From positions 5,669-69,668 of the forward strand of contig QLIY01000235.1 in assembly GCA_003260075.1 (NCBI GenBank): a stretch of DNA of 64,000 nt, read 5' to 3'. Below, piece by piece: positions 11,881-25,700 of the stretch. The DNA comes from Phallusia mammillata. Taxonomy: Eukaryota > Chordata > Ascidiacea > Phlebobranchia > Ascidiidae. Position 1 is the stretch's first letter, and each line of letters begins with the position of its first letter. Made by a program: the position numbers and the translations under genes. The notes beneath the pieces were generated by a model. The model saw nothing but the letters and a program-made list of their open reading frames with translations, was not told the origin of the DNA and ran no database searches.

Positions 11881-14800
11881 CTGTTATTTTCTGTTATTAT
11901 TATACTGTTATTTTTTCTAGTCAGTTTGTTAAATTCATTTCCACTAAGGCGGTTGTCACTCCCGGGACTCGAACCCCCAACCTATTGCGTACAAACAGTT
12001 GCAGCTATCCGCTGGAACATCTTAATATTGGGTAACTGTGCATTCTTAATTTGTCTGGCTACAAACGCAGGCCCTCTAAATACACTGAAGACTACGGTGA
12101 GCAACATTGGAAGTGCACGCTGTGCAACAAAATATGCGGAGTACAGATTTTTACGTGTTTTGGTACATGCACGGAGAATCAGAGTGAGCAACATTAGATG
12201 TACACACTGTATTAAACACACCAGTTTATTCGCAGCATAGCTTTTCGTGTGTCTGTACATGTACACAAGCTTCCTGAGTACACTGGGGATCACTTTGAGC
12301 AACATTAGATGTGCAGTTTATGTGCAACAAAGATTTTTTGTGCGCTGAGAATGTGCAAGCCCATTGCTGATTTTAGTTTTATATCAATTTCTCTGTGCCC
12401 CTATTGGACAGCTAGAAAGAACTCTATTAAATTTAAACCCGTTACCTTGTATGTGAAGATACAAGTCATCAATGTGGTCCATCAGTTTAAAGGTAAGTGT
12501 GCAGTTTTTCAAGACTCTGCTCGCAGGGGGGGGGGTACAGATGATTTTAGTTTTACGTCAATTTCTCTGTGCCCCTATTGTACAGTTGAAAAGAACTCTA
12601 TTAAATTTAAACCAGTTACCTTGTATGTGGAGATACAAGTCATCAATATGATCCATCAGTTTAAAGGTAAGTGTGCAGTTTTTCAAGACTCTGCTCGCAT
12701 CACATGAGTTCACATCGGAGTAGGGCAGCAGCGCGGTGATAAACTTACGTCGGTTTCGCAATTTCGGCTCGATATATCTACGACAGTAAGGCAAAAATTT
12801 AAACAGCGAAGTACAGGTGTTTTGTACTTTTTGAGTATAAATACACCCAGCAACAGGTTGAAGAGTTTAAGTTAAACACTTGTTGCCTTTTGTTCTTTTG
12901 AAAAAGGCCAGTATAACCATGTCGTGGAAAGTACAGCAAAAATTTACGTGGGGGGGGGGGTCTGAGTAGGGCAGGAGCGCAGTGATAAACTTACGACGGT
13001 TTCGCAGTTTTGGCTCGATATATCTACGACAATAAGACAAAAGTTTAAGGAGTGAAAACAGGTGTTTTGTACTTTTTTGGTGCTGTTTTGAGTACACATA
13101 ACCTAGCAACAGGTTGAAGAGTTTAAGCTAAACACTTGTTGCCTTTTGTTCTTTTGGAAAAGGCCAGTATAACCATGTCGTGGAAAGTACAGCAAAAATT
13201 TACGTGACGACTTGCATGCTGCGGTTAGACAGTAGAGGTTAAAAATCGGTTGCTATGGCGCCCGCGGCATCACGTGCCTTAAAGTGACGTCATAAACGCA
13301 AAACGAATTTGAACCTAAACAAATAAGTGTAAAGAACAACAACGACGTGATTCAGGCATGAATGAGAATGAGCGTAACTTGGCTATTCCGCACCATAAGC
13401 TGCTTGGTTAGCAAATAAACGCAAATTTAATCTGGTATCGTTGAGGTCTTGTGAAGTTTGTTTAATCAAGGTCGTGTCCCTTCGATCAAAACCACAAACT
13501 TAAGATTTGGTTTTCAAAAGATTACAAAATGGTAAAAAGTTGAAAAAAGGTAAAAATGGTGAAAGTGGAAAAATGATAAAAGTGGTAAAATGGTAAAAGT
13601 GGTAAAATGGTGAAAGTGGAAAAAATGGTAAAAGTAGTAAAAGTGGTGAAAATGGTAAATATGGTAAAAGTTCAAAAAATGGTAAAAGTAGTAAAAGTGG
13701 AAGAAATGGTAAAGTAGTAAAATGGTAAAAATAGTGAAACAGTAAAATGGTTCATTGAATGCTTAGGGGGGGGGGGGTTGAAAAAAGGTAAAAATGGTGA
13801 AAGTGGACAAATGGTAAAAGTGGTAAAAATGGTAAAAGTTCAAAAAATGGTAAAAATAGTGAAACAGTAAAATGGTTCATTGAATGCTTAGTTATTAATA
13901 GTTTTCTTATTCGAATAGAAAAGTCAGATAAAGCCTGATTAATATCAAATGAATAGGTCATGTTGTGAAAACTTGTCGCCTTAAACATTGTATTGTACGA
14001 ATAACGTAGCAGGAAAGGAATTCAATTTGAAAACAATTGTAACAGTAAACACTTCTTCCTATTTCAAAAACAATTCGGAACAAACACAACAAAATAAAAC
14101 TCGTATTTTTTTCAATATGGGAGCATTGAGCCATTTTGAATAAGTAAGCTGCAAACAATGTACACCAGTGATTCTCAAACTGTGTGCCGCGGCACACTAG
14201 TGTACCGTGAGAGATTTCCAAGTGTGCCGCGAAATATTTCGTATTTTAAAGTGGGGGGGGGGGCGTGTTTTCACGACGAAATACTGGTGTGCATAACAAA
14301 GTTTCACAGCATATTTTTCATATTTTCGTTATTGGCAATGAAAAGCATCCTTACCCACCACAACAAAGCTGAAAGTTAGCATTCTTAGAACAACGTTTGT
14401 TATATGTTTACCTGCGAAGTGTGCCGCGAAAAGAAATTTTAGTTTTTTAATGCTGCACTGATAATACCATATTGGTTGAAACAATGTGCACTGTCTGCAG
14501 CTTAAAAATCGTTTCGTGTCAAACAACAAAAAACAACACTACAAATTTGTTTCTCAATTTAATTAGCAAAGGCGGACCCAGACAGGTAATGTTATGATCA
14601 AAATACGATAAAAAATGAAAAAGCCTAAAGCTAAAGGACAAAAAACAGATAAGGATCCAGTTATGGAACACTAATGCAGCTTGCAAACCCAGCGTGTGAC
14701 AAGATATAACATATTTTCACGTTTTAGTTTATTTGTTTATTTGTGAATCAGTTAAAGGGAGAATTTTCTTTACCTTATCACCAAGCAAAATTGCATCTTG

Positions 14801-17800
14801 GTGTTTAAACTTTTGTTTTGATTTTTGTATGGGTTTGTTCATAGGTTATATCACATACACAATCAAGCAGATTGGAAAAGGTGGATTAGTGCGGAGTGAT
14901 TCACGCGATTTGTTTTTTGTTTGTTGTTTACACAACTTTTCACCCAAGTAACTATAAGCTCAAGCTGACTTATGAATCAGTATGAAAAATCAAGTCACAA
15001 ATAAAGTTTAATCCAGCGCGATCGTTTTAAATACAACAGAATATAACATAAAAATAAGGGGTCAGAATTTTTTTGTTGTTGTTGGGTAGATTAAAAACAA
15101 AAGAACAATGTTCTATATTCAATGCAGGAAAATTTAACTCATAAATAACTTAAATTAAACATACTTAAACAAAAAACCTTGGGTTAAACACACTAAATTA
15201 TAACTTACTCAAACCTAACCTACTTGAAGAAAACAAAACTTAAATATACTCAAAAACGGCTAAGTTAAAAATACCTAAGCATAACTTACTTACAAATGCT
15301 TAAACAGCAATGACTTAACTAGAGATTACTTAGCTTAAACATACTCCAAAACTAATTAAATTAACACACTTTGGCAAATCTTAAGTTAAAGTTTATTAAT
15401 TATTACTAACTTCGATATGCTTACACATAACTTACCCAAAGGTAATGTAACTTTTAAGTTAAACGTACAAAAACAACATATGCTGAAATATAACATAACT
15501 TAATTTAAAGGTAACTTAACTTAAAGAAACCCAAGCAAAACTTACGTAAATATGCCTAAATATAACTTATGTAAAGGTAACATTACTTGAACCTACCCAG
15601 AAATATCTTAAGTTAAACACTTAAACATCACTTACCTAAATATGCTGAAATATAACATAGTTACAAGGTAATTTAAACTTACCCAAAAAAACTAACTTAA
15701 AGATATCTAAGCGTAACTTATTTCAATATGTTTAAACAGAGCTTACTTCAAAAATAACTTCGCTTAACCATACTCAAAACTAACTTAACCTTAAGATACT
15801 CAGGCATAACTTACTTTAAAAGGCAACTTCTCTCAAACATACTCAAAAATAACTTAACCTAAAGATATTTAAGCATAACTTGCTTTAAAGGCAACTTATC
15901 TCAAACATACTCAAAAATAAATAAGTCAAACATACTTAAACATGACCTACTTAAACATGTAGTTGAAATCACCAAGCAAAGGTTGGAAATTTCCATCTTC
16001 AGGTTCTTCATCACAATCAAAGTGAGGAGAGATGAAAATAACAAACTCTGCACGTTCAAAGGCTTCATGGACCCACTTGGACATTGCAGTGGACATCTGA
16101 GTTTGCTCAAACATGTCCAAGATCACGTCTAGGCCACAAACTGACCGCAGGAATGAAGCCAAGTGCCTGGAAATACATATTTTTGTGAAATTTTGAGGTA
16201 AGGTTTGTCAGTGTGTTTAAAACTTTAAAAGTCACTCCGCTTCAAGTGAAAGTGACATTTTATTTAAAGTGCTCTAAAACTTACAAAAAAACTATTATTT
16301 TGGATTCATACATAATGTAAAGATGAAAAATAAAAGTTGAACTGGTATCGTAAACTTCAAATTTTGCCACAAAAATGTTAAAAATTGAACAAAAATGTAT
16401 TTTTCTTAAGTGTCTGACACAGGTTTTAACAAATCCTGGGCAATTTATTCCTAAAGTCTAAAAGACCAAACGGGGGGGGGGTGACACAGGTTTTAACAAA
16501 TCCTGGGTCAATTTATATCCAAAGTCTAAAAGACCAAACATTAATTTAACTCACCTAATCACACAAGCATGTTTCTCAGCCAGCTCGTTAGATCTGGTGT
16601 CAGCCTGCCAGACGAGCAACACTGTTCGGGACCTCATCACTACTTCGCTGGTTGTTTGGGAGTCAAGCCACTTTGCCAATCCCACGGGAACGTAATATCT
16701 GACATGCGGACAGTAACCTGCGAAAAATAAGGTCAAAACCTTCAAATTCTTGTTCCCAGTTTGCTAAAAAACACTTTTGATCTATTATAATTATCGCTAG
16801 ACTAAAACTAAATGAAAAACAGTAAACAAATTTAATATTAAAGCTTTTCATAAGTTCTGTGGGGGGGGGGACTTTAGATTCTTGTTCCCAGTTTGCTAAA
16901 AAACACTTTTGATGTATTATAATTATCGCTAGACTAAAACTAACTGAAAAACAGTAAACAAATTTAATATTAAAGCTTTTCATAAGTTCTGTTTAAATTG
17001 TTGGACAGGGTAAAAACAAAATCATCTAGTTTTATTCCAAGTCACTTAACAATGACTGAGTTTTATCAAATGAACATGTGTTATTTGGTTGTGTTAGATC
17101 TGAAAACTAGTGATTAAATACATGCTTCTTTGATTTCTGGATTTGAACAGACGACTCAGACATAGTGTGCATTAAGATGAAATAAATATTATCAAGTTTG
17201 TTTTTCTAATTGTGACAAAAGTAGAAACTTTTGGGCTAGTAATCTCATCACAGTTTGTTTAAAATCGTGAAACAAAACTGTCAAAATTTAGTCTAGTTCA
17301 AACATGTTTTCAAAATTTTAATTCATATTTGAGAAGCAAATTTGATAATACCCTTGACATGCCCCCATGTTAAAAACCAGCAGGTAAGGCAATAGGGTTA
17401 TAAATTTAAATAAAACACATGGGGGGGGGGTAAACATGTTTTCAAAATTTCAATTCATATTTGAGAAGCAAATTTGATAATACCCTTGACATGCTCCAAT
17501 GTTAAAAACCAACAGGTAAGGCAATAGGGTTATAAATTTAAATAAAACACATGGCAAAATTACATAAATATCTACCACGTTTCACGTCAAAAAAGAGTAA
17601 AGTTTGTTGACCTCACCTTCTTTCCAGAAATACAAGAAAAGAACAACAATGATGACAATCAGCACGATAACAACAACACTGGAAACGACTGGAGCAAGGT
17701 GGTGGGCTTCTACAACAACAAAAAAACAACAACAATAAACATCACTGGTTTTATTAATTGTGCAATTTAAGTCAACATTCTCAAATCAAAATAAAAAACA

Positions 17801-20800
17801 ACGACTGAATGATAGCAGCATGTTCCCCTTGTTGAATAATATTTATATAAATTACAGAATAACCCAGTTCATAAAAATGGTACATAAGATCGTAGGGGTT
17901 TGAAATTAGGTCAAGGGTCTTCAAACTCCGGTTTGTAACAAAATAATTATCGGAACGCGCAAACAACATCATAAAGCGGACTAAACACAACTACTATGAC
18001 TCCTTAGAGAAACCCTTATCGCGATTAACAATGTTTCACAATATAATTTGGCTACATTCCTAATACGTTCATTTTATACCAATGTATTGTAAGATGAGAT
18101 CACTATCATTTGTTGAAAAAAAAAACTAACACATTCTGGGGTACTTGCATAAAAACGTTTACCCACATTAAAGACTAAGGGCCTAAACCTGAGGAGTTCC
18201 AGCAAGATGCAGCATAACTGGACTGTATAAATGTAGTTAACTCTAAAGCCAGTGGACTGGTTAAACTTTGTACAAAAGGGGGGGGGGGGCATTCTGGGGT
18301 ACTTGCATAAAAACGTTTACACACAAGACTAAGGGCCTAAACCTGAGGAGTTCCAGCAAGATGTAGCATAACTGGACTGAGTACATGTAGTTAACTCTAA
18401 AGCCAGTGGACTGGTTAAACTTTGTACAAAAGTGTACATAATACCAGCGCTTTGTTACTGTGAACTGGTAGTAGAAATTTATTCCAGTGATCTTTGGCAT
18501 AGCATTTGTTTATATAATGTGGATACAATAGATGGGGTTTTAGGTTCCAAAATCCTTCTGGTGGCATCAGCAAGCAGCCACGCATACATTATTAGACATA
18601 GGAAGCATATTTACATTAAGATTTGTGCAACACTCCATCCAACACACCACAGTGCTTAACAATGGACCAAGTGTATGCACAGCATAGAGGATGTATATAA
18701 GGTGTATAATGGAGGAATTGCATTGTGCATGCAGAGCAGACGGGAAGAGGGAAGACGCTTAGACGCTTCCTGCACTGAGGACAAAAGATCTTAGAGGGAA
18801 AAGTGACTACTTCCTTTTTGACGCGTCAGGACCTTATGACGTAATTGTGAGGGTTTGAGCAGGCTTGAAGCAAGTGTAGCGAGAAAAAAATCGAAAAAAA
18901 AAAAGTATACCATGTACCGTTTCAGTAATTAAGTGATTGAGTTAAGTATAATGAAAGTTTTGTACACTTGAATATTTGTTTGAAATAATTAACCAACGAA
19001 AAGCTAAAAAATAAAAAATTCAAAAGACTTGTACGAGAATTCAAACAGTACTTAAATATTACTTACAGAACAATTGTTGTGCGAAAATGTAATTTTAAAC
19101 AACTCTTTTGTCTTCGGATTAACTATACATTTTTTAGGTGTGTAGAACCTGGCACTTTTGTGGGACTTCATCACTTTGTCAACTGTACACAACAGCCAGT
19201 GTACCCAAGATTGTTGAAGAAACGTTACATGCCATTCCCTTTCCCAAAAGCCTCTAACCAAGTCGTTAATATCAGTAATCGTGCCCCCCTGCACTGCTTT
19301 TGGCCGTCATATTGTTTCATATAACACTGGTTGTGGTGTTACGGCCAATAACGACCAAAAATGAAGTACTTTGCTCTGTTTAAAACAAGTTGTTCTGAGT
19401 TGGTATTTGGCATTTACATTAACTGGAGAAAATGTTTTTTTATCCTCTTTCTTATAGTTACCCCTAAAAGAGCATGTAAATTTCAGCGACCCCTTTTTCA
19501 CATAACTAAAACGACCAACTATGACGTCACAGAAGGCTTACGTCACCAAACTAAATCACAGTAATGTGACTCATCTCTAATCAATGCCAAAATTAACCTT
19601 GAGTGGGGTTGGAGGCAATAATTATCCACTTACTAACCACTGCCCCCTACAACCACCCCCCATACAGCCATTGCGGGCCGTAACCCCAGGGTGAAAACCA
19701 CAGGTCTATGACTCAATGGACCCGCTCCGTTAGGCAACAAATTAGCAGTTAGCAAAAATTTGGATACTCACTGAATCTTTCCCATGGTGTAAGAATGCGT
19801 ATCTGCGCACCGGGCCCCCATTCAGGATCCTGAAATACTTTGTAAAGAAACCTTTGGTGGCCTTTTGGATGTCCAACACGCATTTCTTGAATCTGAAAAA
19901 TATACACAAAGGCTTAGAATGGGGAACACTTTTTAAATGCGAAATTTATTATAAATCTTGCATTTGGGACTTGGGTATTAATTTTATTAGGATTAGATTA
20001 GCAGCAACTAAGCTGAAAGTGGAAAGCACTTTTGAAAACATTGAAATGGCCCGCAAATAAATGTATTCCAAGTCTCGCATTTGGGATTTTACTATTAAAT
20101 TTATTAATATTAGTATAGTAACACCTAAAAGGACCTGAAAAATACAAAAGCTAAACGTGGAAAGCACTATTAAAAGCGTCCAAAAGACCTGAAATCGAAT
20201 GTATTTAAAAGCTCACATTCACATCGAACATTTTTAACGGCTTAGTGCACAAAGGGTTGTTCAACAATCCCAAAGGAAAAAATCATGTGAAAAAAAATTA
20301 AAGCGTTTCGAAATACAAATCCATCTAAAAATAAAACAAAAAAACAGTATTTTAATATACCTGAACGCTGCGTAATCCGGTTCCAACATTGTAAAACTGT
20401 AGAGTAATGTTTCCATTTTTAACCTGCAAAAATAGGCACCCAATGACATTTAAGTAAAGCTCTTAAAAAGCGATCTGGCGAAAATGCGATCGTTGCGGTA
20501 AAAACTTTAACCGTAAGCATTAGCAACAACCCAAGTGACTTTCGTGACCCCGCAATTTTAATTTGACTTTGTCATAATTCGACCGCACAGTCACGACCTG
20601 AGGTAAAAGATGGGGAAAATGCAAGACACCTTAGGCCTCAGGGTATCTGAAGGCACCGCGTCTTGTCTCAATTATGGATATGCAACAAACTACTGTAAGG
20701 AAACAGCTGTAATTGAAACTTTAGGCACATGCTGCGACGGTTGTGGATTTCAAATTGGATAAAATTCGCAACAAATTGATTTATGTGACTCAAGTGGTTA

Positions 20801-21501
20801 CCAGACGTGCGGAATTTTCCGGACATGTCCGGAATTTGGGCGTAAAATCTGTGTCCGGAAATAAGTTTTAAAAACACTCTTAACGTCCGGAATTTTAAAT
20901 TTGTTTGATTATGTTTGTTTTTTGGCCTGTTCGCAAAAAAATGACCCAACTCCGAAATTGGCTGGATAATCGAAGAAGTACCATATCCTTTCACACAGAT
21001 TTTGACAATGTTTATTTTAATTATGCATATTCAAACAATCCCTTAAGATACAGTTGCATACAGACTATTATGAAGCAACTACACGTACCATGTCTAACGT
21101 TGCGTTCTGCAATTGGAGGACTTGAAATTCGGCGTTGTTTTGAGGGTGTTTATTAAGTCTGACAGCAAAATGGGTGACGTTGTATTCTGGTGGTGAAATT
21201 TGAAAGGAAACTTCAATTGCTCCGGTGTCCAACTCCTCAACACGTGGCAATGGCGGTACCCAAGCTGTATGACGTAATAGAAGTGATGGTGATGTCACAG
21301 AGAGATTTTTTAATATTATCTGGTTTTATTATAGCTTATGTTCATGTACCCGATACAAATTGAACCGAATCCAATTAGAATATACGGATCCTTGACTATC
21401 GCGTACAGTTATGAATTGTCCGCATACATATAACATGAGCTTAAGTATCCGATATAAGTTGAACCGAATCTAACTAGAATATACGGATTCTTGACGCGTA
21501 T

Positions 21502-21591
<90 letters not shown>

Positions 21592-24500
21592 TATCCTGAA
21601 TCCTTGACTAAAGCGTCCATTGATTTGCTTACCAGAACGTTTATCGAATACCAAAAATTATTATCGAATCTAAACAGCTAAATCGATTCCAAACAATTTA
21701 ACCTAACTGTTAAATTAGTGCAATTTTATCTACAGATTTAAACAACAACATTGCGAATAAAAACAGTTTTACATTTTCAACCAATCACAAACGACCCGAA
21801 TCAATTAACGTGTTTTTGGCGGGACAGGAAAATTGGTCAAAGCCAACAAACGATCGATAAAATGAACACGTGGTCAAGATCAGCCACATACCCCCTCAAT
21901 TTCTGCCCAATACGTAAAAAAAGGAATTTTAGCGGAACCTTATGAATTATTTATCATGCAGCGTAGCAAGCTGTTGGAATAGACTAAGTGGGGGAATACA
22001 AAGCTTGCAACGGGAATTGAGCTGGGTTTGAAGCCTTTAAAATGGGTGTAATTTGTAGGGAAAAGGCTTCTTAAATATCTAAGATAACGGCCGCATGTAG
22101 TTCAATGCCACACACAGTTTGCAATGCGAAATTATATTGTTCCAAATTTAAATGCATTTTCAGCTGACCAACAACAAAAACATTTTTTTGCCAAAATGCA
22201 TTGGTTAAAAGCACACAGGAGTAAAAATAGTTTATAAATTTTATGTTTTTTTTGTCTTAAATGTAATAACATTTTTTTGAACAGTCTATATTACAAAGCA
22301 GGTGCAATGGTATTAAATTTACGTTTTGTTAAAAAGATTTTGGTAAACTTTTAGGCACAATTTTGGGTGCCTTTAAAGCAGTAGTTCTCACACTGTGCGT
22401 CGCGACGTCCTGGTGTCGTTTTAAATTTCCAAGGGCGTCGCAAAATAGTTTCGTTTCGTGGCTTTTTGTTGTTGTATCAATACCTAACTTTAATAATAAG
22501 TTTTATTATTAACTTTTATTTGCTGGTGCGTCGCAAGTCCAAAAAACTTTTCCAGAGGCGTCGCAACGAAAAAAAGTTTGAGAACCACTGCTTTAAAGTA
22601 TAATTGAAGGTCGCCTATTTTTTGCATCCGATCAAGATATTACCTAATCACAAACACCGCAAAAACTTATCGAGCGTATTACCAAGAAAGTCATGCATCT
22701 GATTTCAGGTCAGATGTAATCAGGTTTGGTAAGAGCGCTGGGCATAACATACGTGCCAAGCGTAAGACTTTCTCCGAATCATGAGTAATTTCTCACACCA
22801 CGCTAGCACGAATAAATACAAGGGGATTATGTGACTTATAACTGATTTTTCGCTACAACAAAACATTACTTATCGACATTAGTAAAGAGAAAATAACGTT
22901 TGGGGTGAAGGATACAAAATTACTGAGCTTATTATAAATTGAATTTCAGCCACATGATGAATTGATTATTGAGTTTATGTCATGCAAATGCCTAAACAAC
23001 TATATTTCAGTATTTTTCTATACATATACACGTCTTTCGCTACAATAATGCAATGATTATTTATACCAGTAATAAGAAAAATCATCTTTGGGGTAAACGT
23101 ACTTAAACTTACTGTACTGAATATAAATTGAATTTTAGCCACATGGTGTATTTAGTTTCACGTCAATCAAAATGCATAAAACGCGAAGCTTTTATCTTTT
23201 TATATACGTTTTACTTAGTTGTTAGTTTTTTTCAGGGAACAAATTTGTTGACGGGCCCAAACCCAAAAGTACACCCAAGAAATTAGGTTCCTACCCACCC
23301 TTAAAACACAAAAAAGCCCAAATCAGGCTCAAAAGTTGGTAGAAAACGACAAAAATGATGCCTAATTCAAAATCAGGCCCGGATCAAGCCCGTTTTATTG
23401 CAAACCGAACCCGACCCGCAAATCCCGGTCGGACTTACAACTCTGTAAGTTGACAAACAACAAATATTGCAAACTTTACATAAAAAATATATTAGACCTT
23501 TTGACGTAATAATGCCGCAAACGGATATACCCTGACGTCACAAAGTTGGATCTGAAAACATTTGCATCATTCAAAAAAAAGAAAATGCACATTTCATCAC
23601 GTTTTTCACACACAAAAACTTTTTCTTTGAATCACAAATCGATGTGAAACCGGATATTTCGTCATACTGTAACTCTGGACACCAAACTCAACCAAATACG
23701 GAATACACTCGGTTGTTGATCGATGTATGAGCGATCAACAATCAAAAGGGGATTTCGAGGTGTTTTTCGAGGTTATGTTGGTTCAAAAATTGGCAAGTGG
23801 TATCTTTTTAAGTCAAAAGATGTACGTTTTGAATGAAAAATTACAACAAAAAATGCATTTCTTGCATCAATCACTTTGTTAGTATTTATTAGAAATCTCA
23901 CTCAATATAGGATAGACATTTTTGAAGTCGATTTTACTTGAGAGGGAAAAAATGATTTACAAATATTTTCATTTTTGTTTAAAACTGATGCATTTTCATT
24001 GTTAGTCTTAGCAAAATTTTCCATAGTGAGACAAAAGCCTGAAAAAATTATAGCAATCCTTTACTACAAAAAGGTTTGTGAACACAGCTTTAAATGCCTA
24101 AGTTGTTTGTTACAAAGCAATAAATACTTATTTTGCACGTAAAACACCGCAAAACGTATTTTTTTTTGACCACACGGAGAAACTTGTCCATTCATTATTC
24201 ACGTATCCAATCTGCCACCACAAATACCAATAAAAACAGCAATACAAGTCCTTAGGTGTTTGCCAATGGGGCAAATACATGCAAATCAGTTCCTGTGCGG
24301 GCTTCCTGCGTACGATCAGCTGACCGCTGACGTCACAATCACTTTTATGTGACGTCATAAGCGGCGCCGGCGTGTTTTGACAGCGAGTGAAGACGCCAGC
24401 TTAACAAAACGTAGCGATGACCCTATGACTCGTTGTGAAACAGTAACAACAACAATGAAAGTTGGAATCATACTTGATGATGAATTAGCGATTAACTTAC

Positions 24501-25668
24501 AATTCAAAACAACATGACAAGAAGGGCTTGTTTGTTATGTAACAATTCGAATTTGGATCTTACAGGCAAGGTGGTATCTTTGCCTTTCAGTTGGGGACCT
24601 TATATAGTTTACAACATAAACAAACAAAGAATTTGTTCATTTTGTCTTTCATACTGTGTAACAAAATTGTGCTTTCTCAAACTGTACAACAATTTATACA
24701 TAGGCTATTGCTGCCAGGCATAATATCAAGTTTTTAGAGGTCTTCTGGCAAATGTATTTTAAAATTTGCCAGAAGAGCTCTATAAACTTGTACAATAATT
24801 TGCTGAATAATAGAATTACCGCGTTTTTTTGGATGAGCAAAACAAATATATATGCTACATAACCTAAAAAATTCACACAAAAACGCCAATACGTTAAACA
24901 CGATTATTAACCAAATTATAAAAACGTTTGAACAGTTTCATTGGTAACCAACAAAAAAGTTTGCTCTTAAGGTGGTGTAATTGTAAATTGTAAAGCAAAA
25001 ATGCATCTCCGTTTTGTAGACTTAGGCCCTTTTTATCGACATTTAAACGTAAACAAGCTGCCCAATATTTAGGTGGCCATTACCATGTATTGTTTAGCCG
25101 TCCTGTCAATTTTCGAGAACTTTCGAACAAGTTTTAATCGAAAACTCAATGGGGGGGGGGGGACGACGTTTAAACGTAAACAAGCCGCCCCAATATTTAG
25201 GTGGCCACTACCATGTATTGTTCAGCCGTCCCGTCAATTTTCGAGAACTTTCGAACAAGTTTTAATCGAAAACTCAATGGGGGACAATTTCTCAGTCACA
25301 TCCTTAAGCGTTATTTAAATATTAGCGCGCCAATTTTACTTTGTTACGTCATAATTACGGTTGTTCCAGGTATTTGTGATGCCAAAAATCGATAAATTTC
25401 AACATTTAGAACAGTGGCTCCCAATCTTTATGGACGAATTGCTCACTTAACAATTTAAAACATTTTAAGTCCTCTCCAATAGACTACATAGCATGAAAAT
25501 GCTAAACCATACAAAGAGCATTTAAAATTGGGGCATTTATCAACATCACAGGTTATATTCCCAAAGCTTGTGTCTATTTACGAACCACATGTACAAATTA
25601 AAGTAAATTCCTCCCCTCTACGTTAAGATGAACATAAATTCATAACTGGGATCAGCCCTGAAGCGTCT

Positions 25669-25700
<32 letters not shown>

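Noticed and set aside
13530-13887. CRISPR-like spacing in the GGTAAAA repeat
   Set aside because: Units are irregular and 9-12 bases long, without conserved repeats and unique spacers; a minisatellite in a eukaryotic intron.
21409-21654. Frames with long poly-Pro or poly-Gly stretches (also at 33.1, 51.9, 53.4 and 55.2 kb)
   Set aside because: They are translations of the G runs, which I regard as artefacts.
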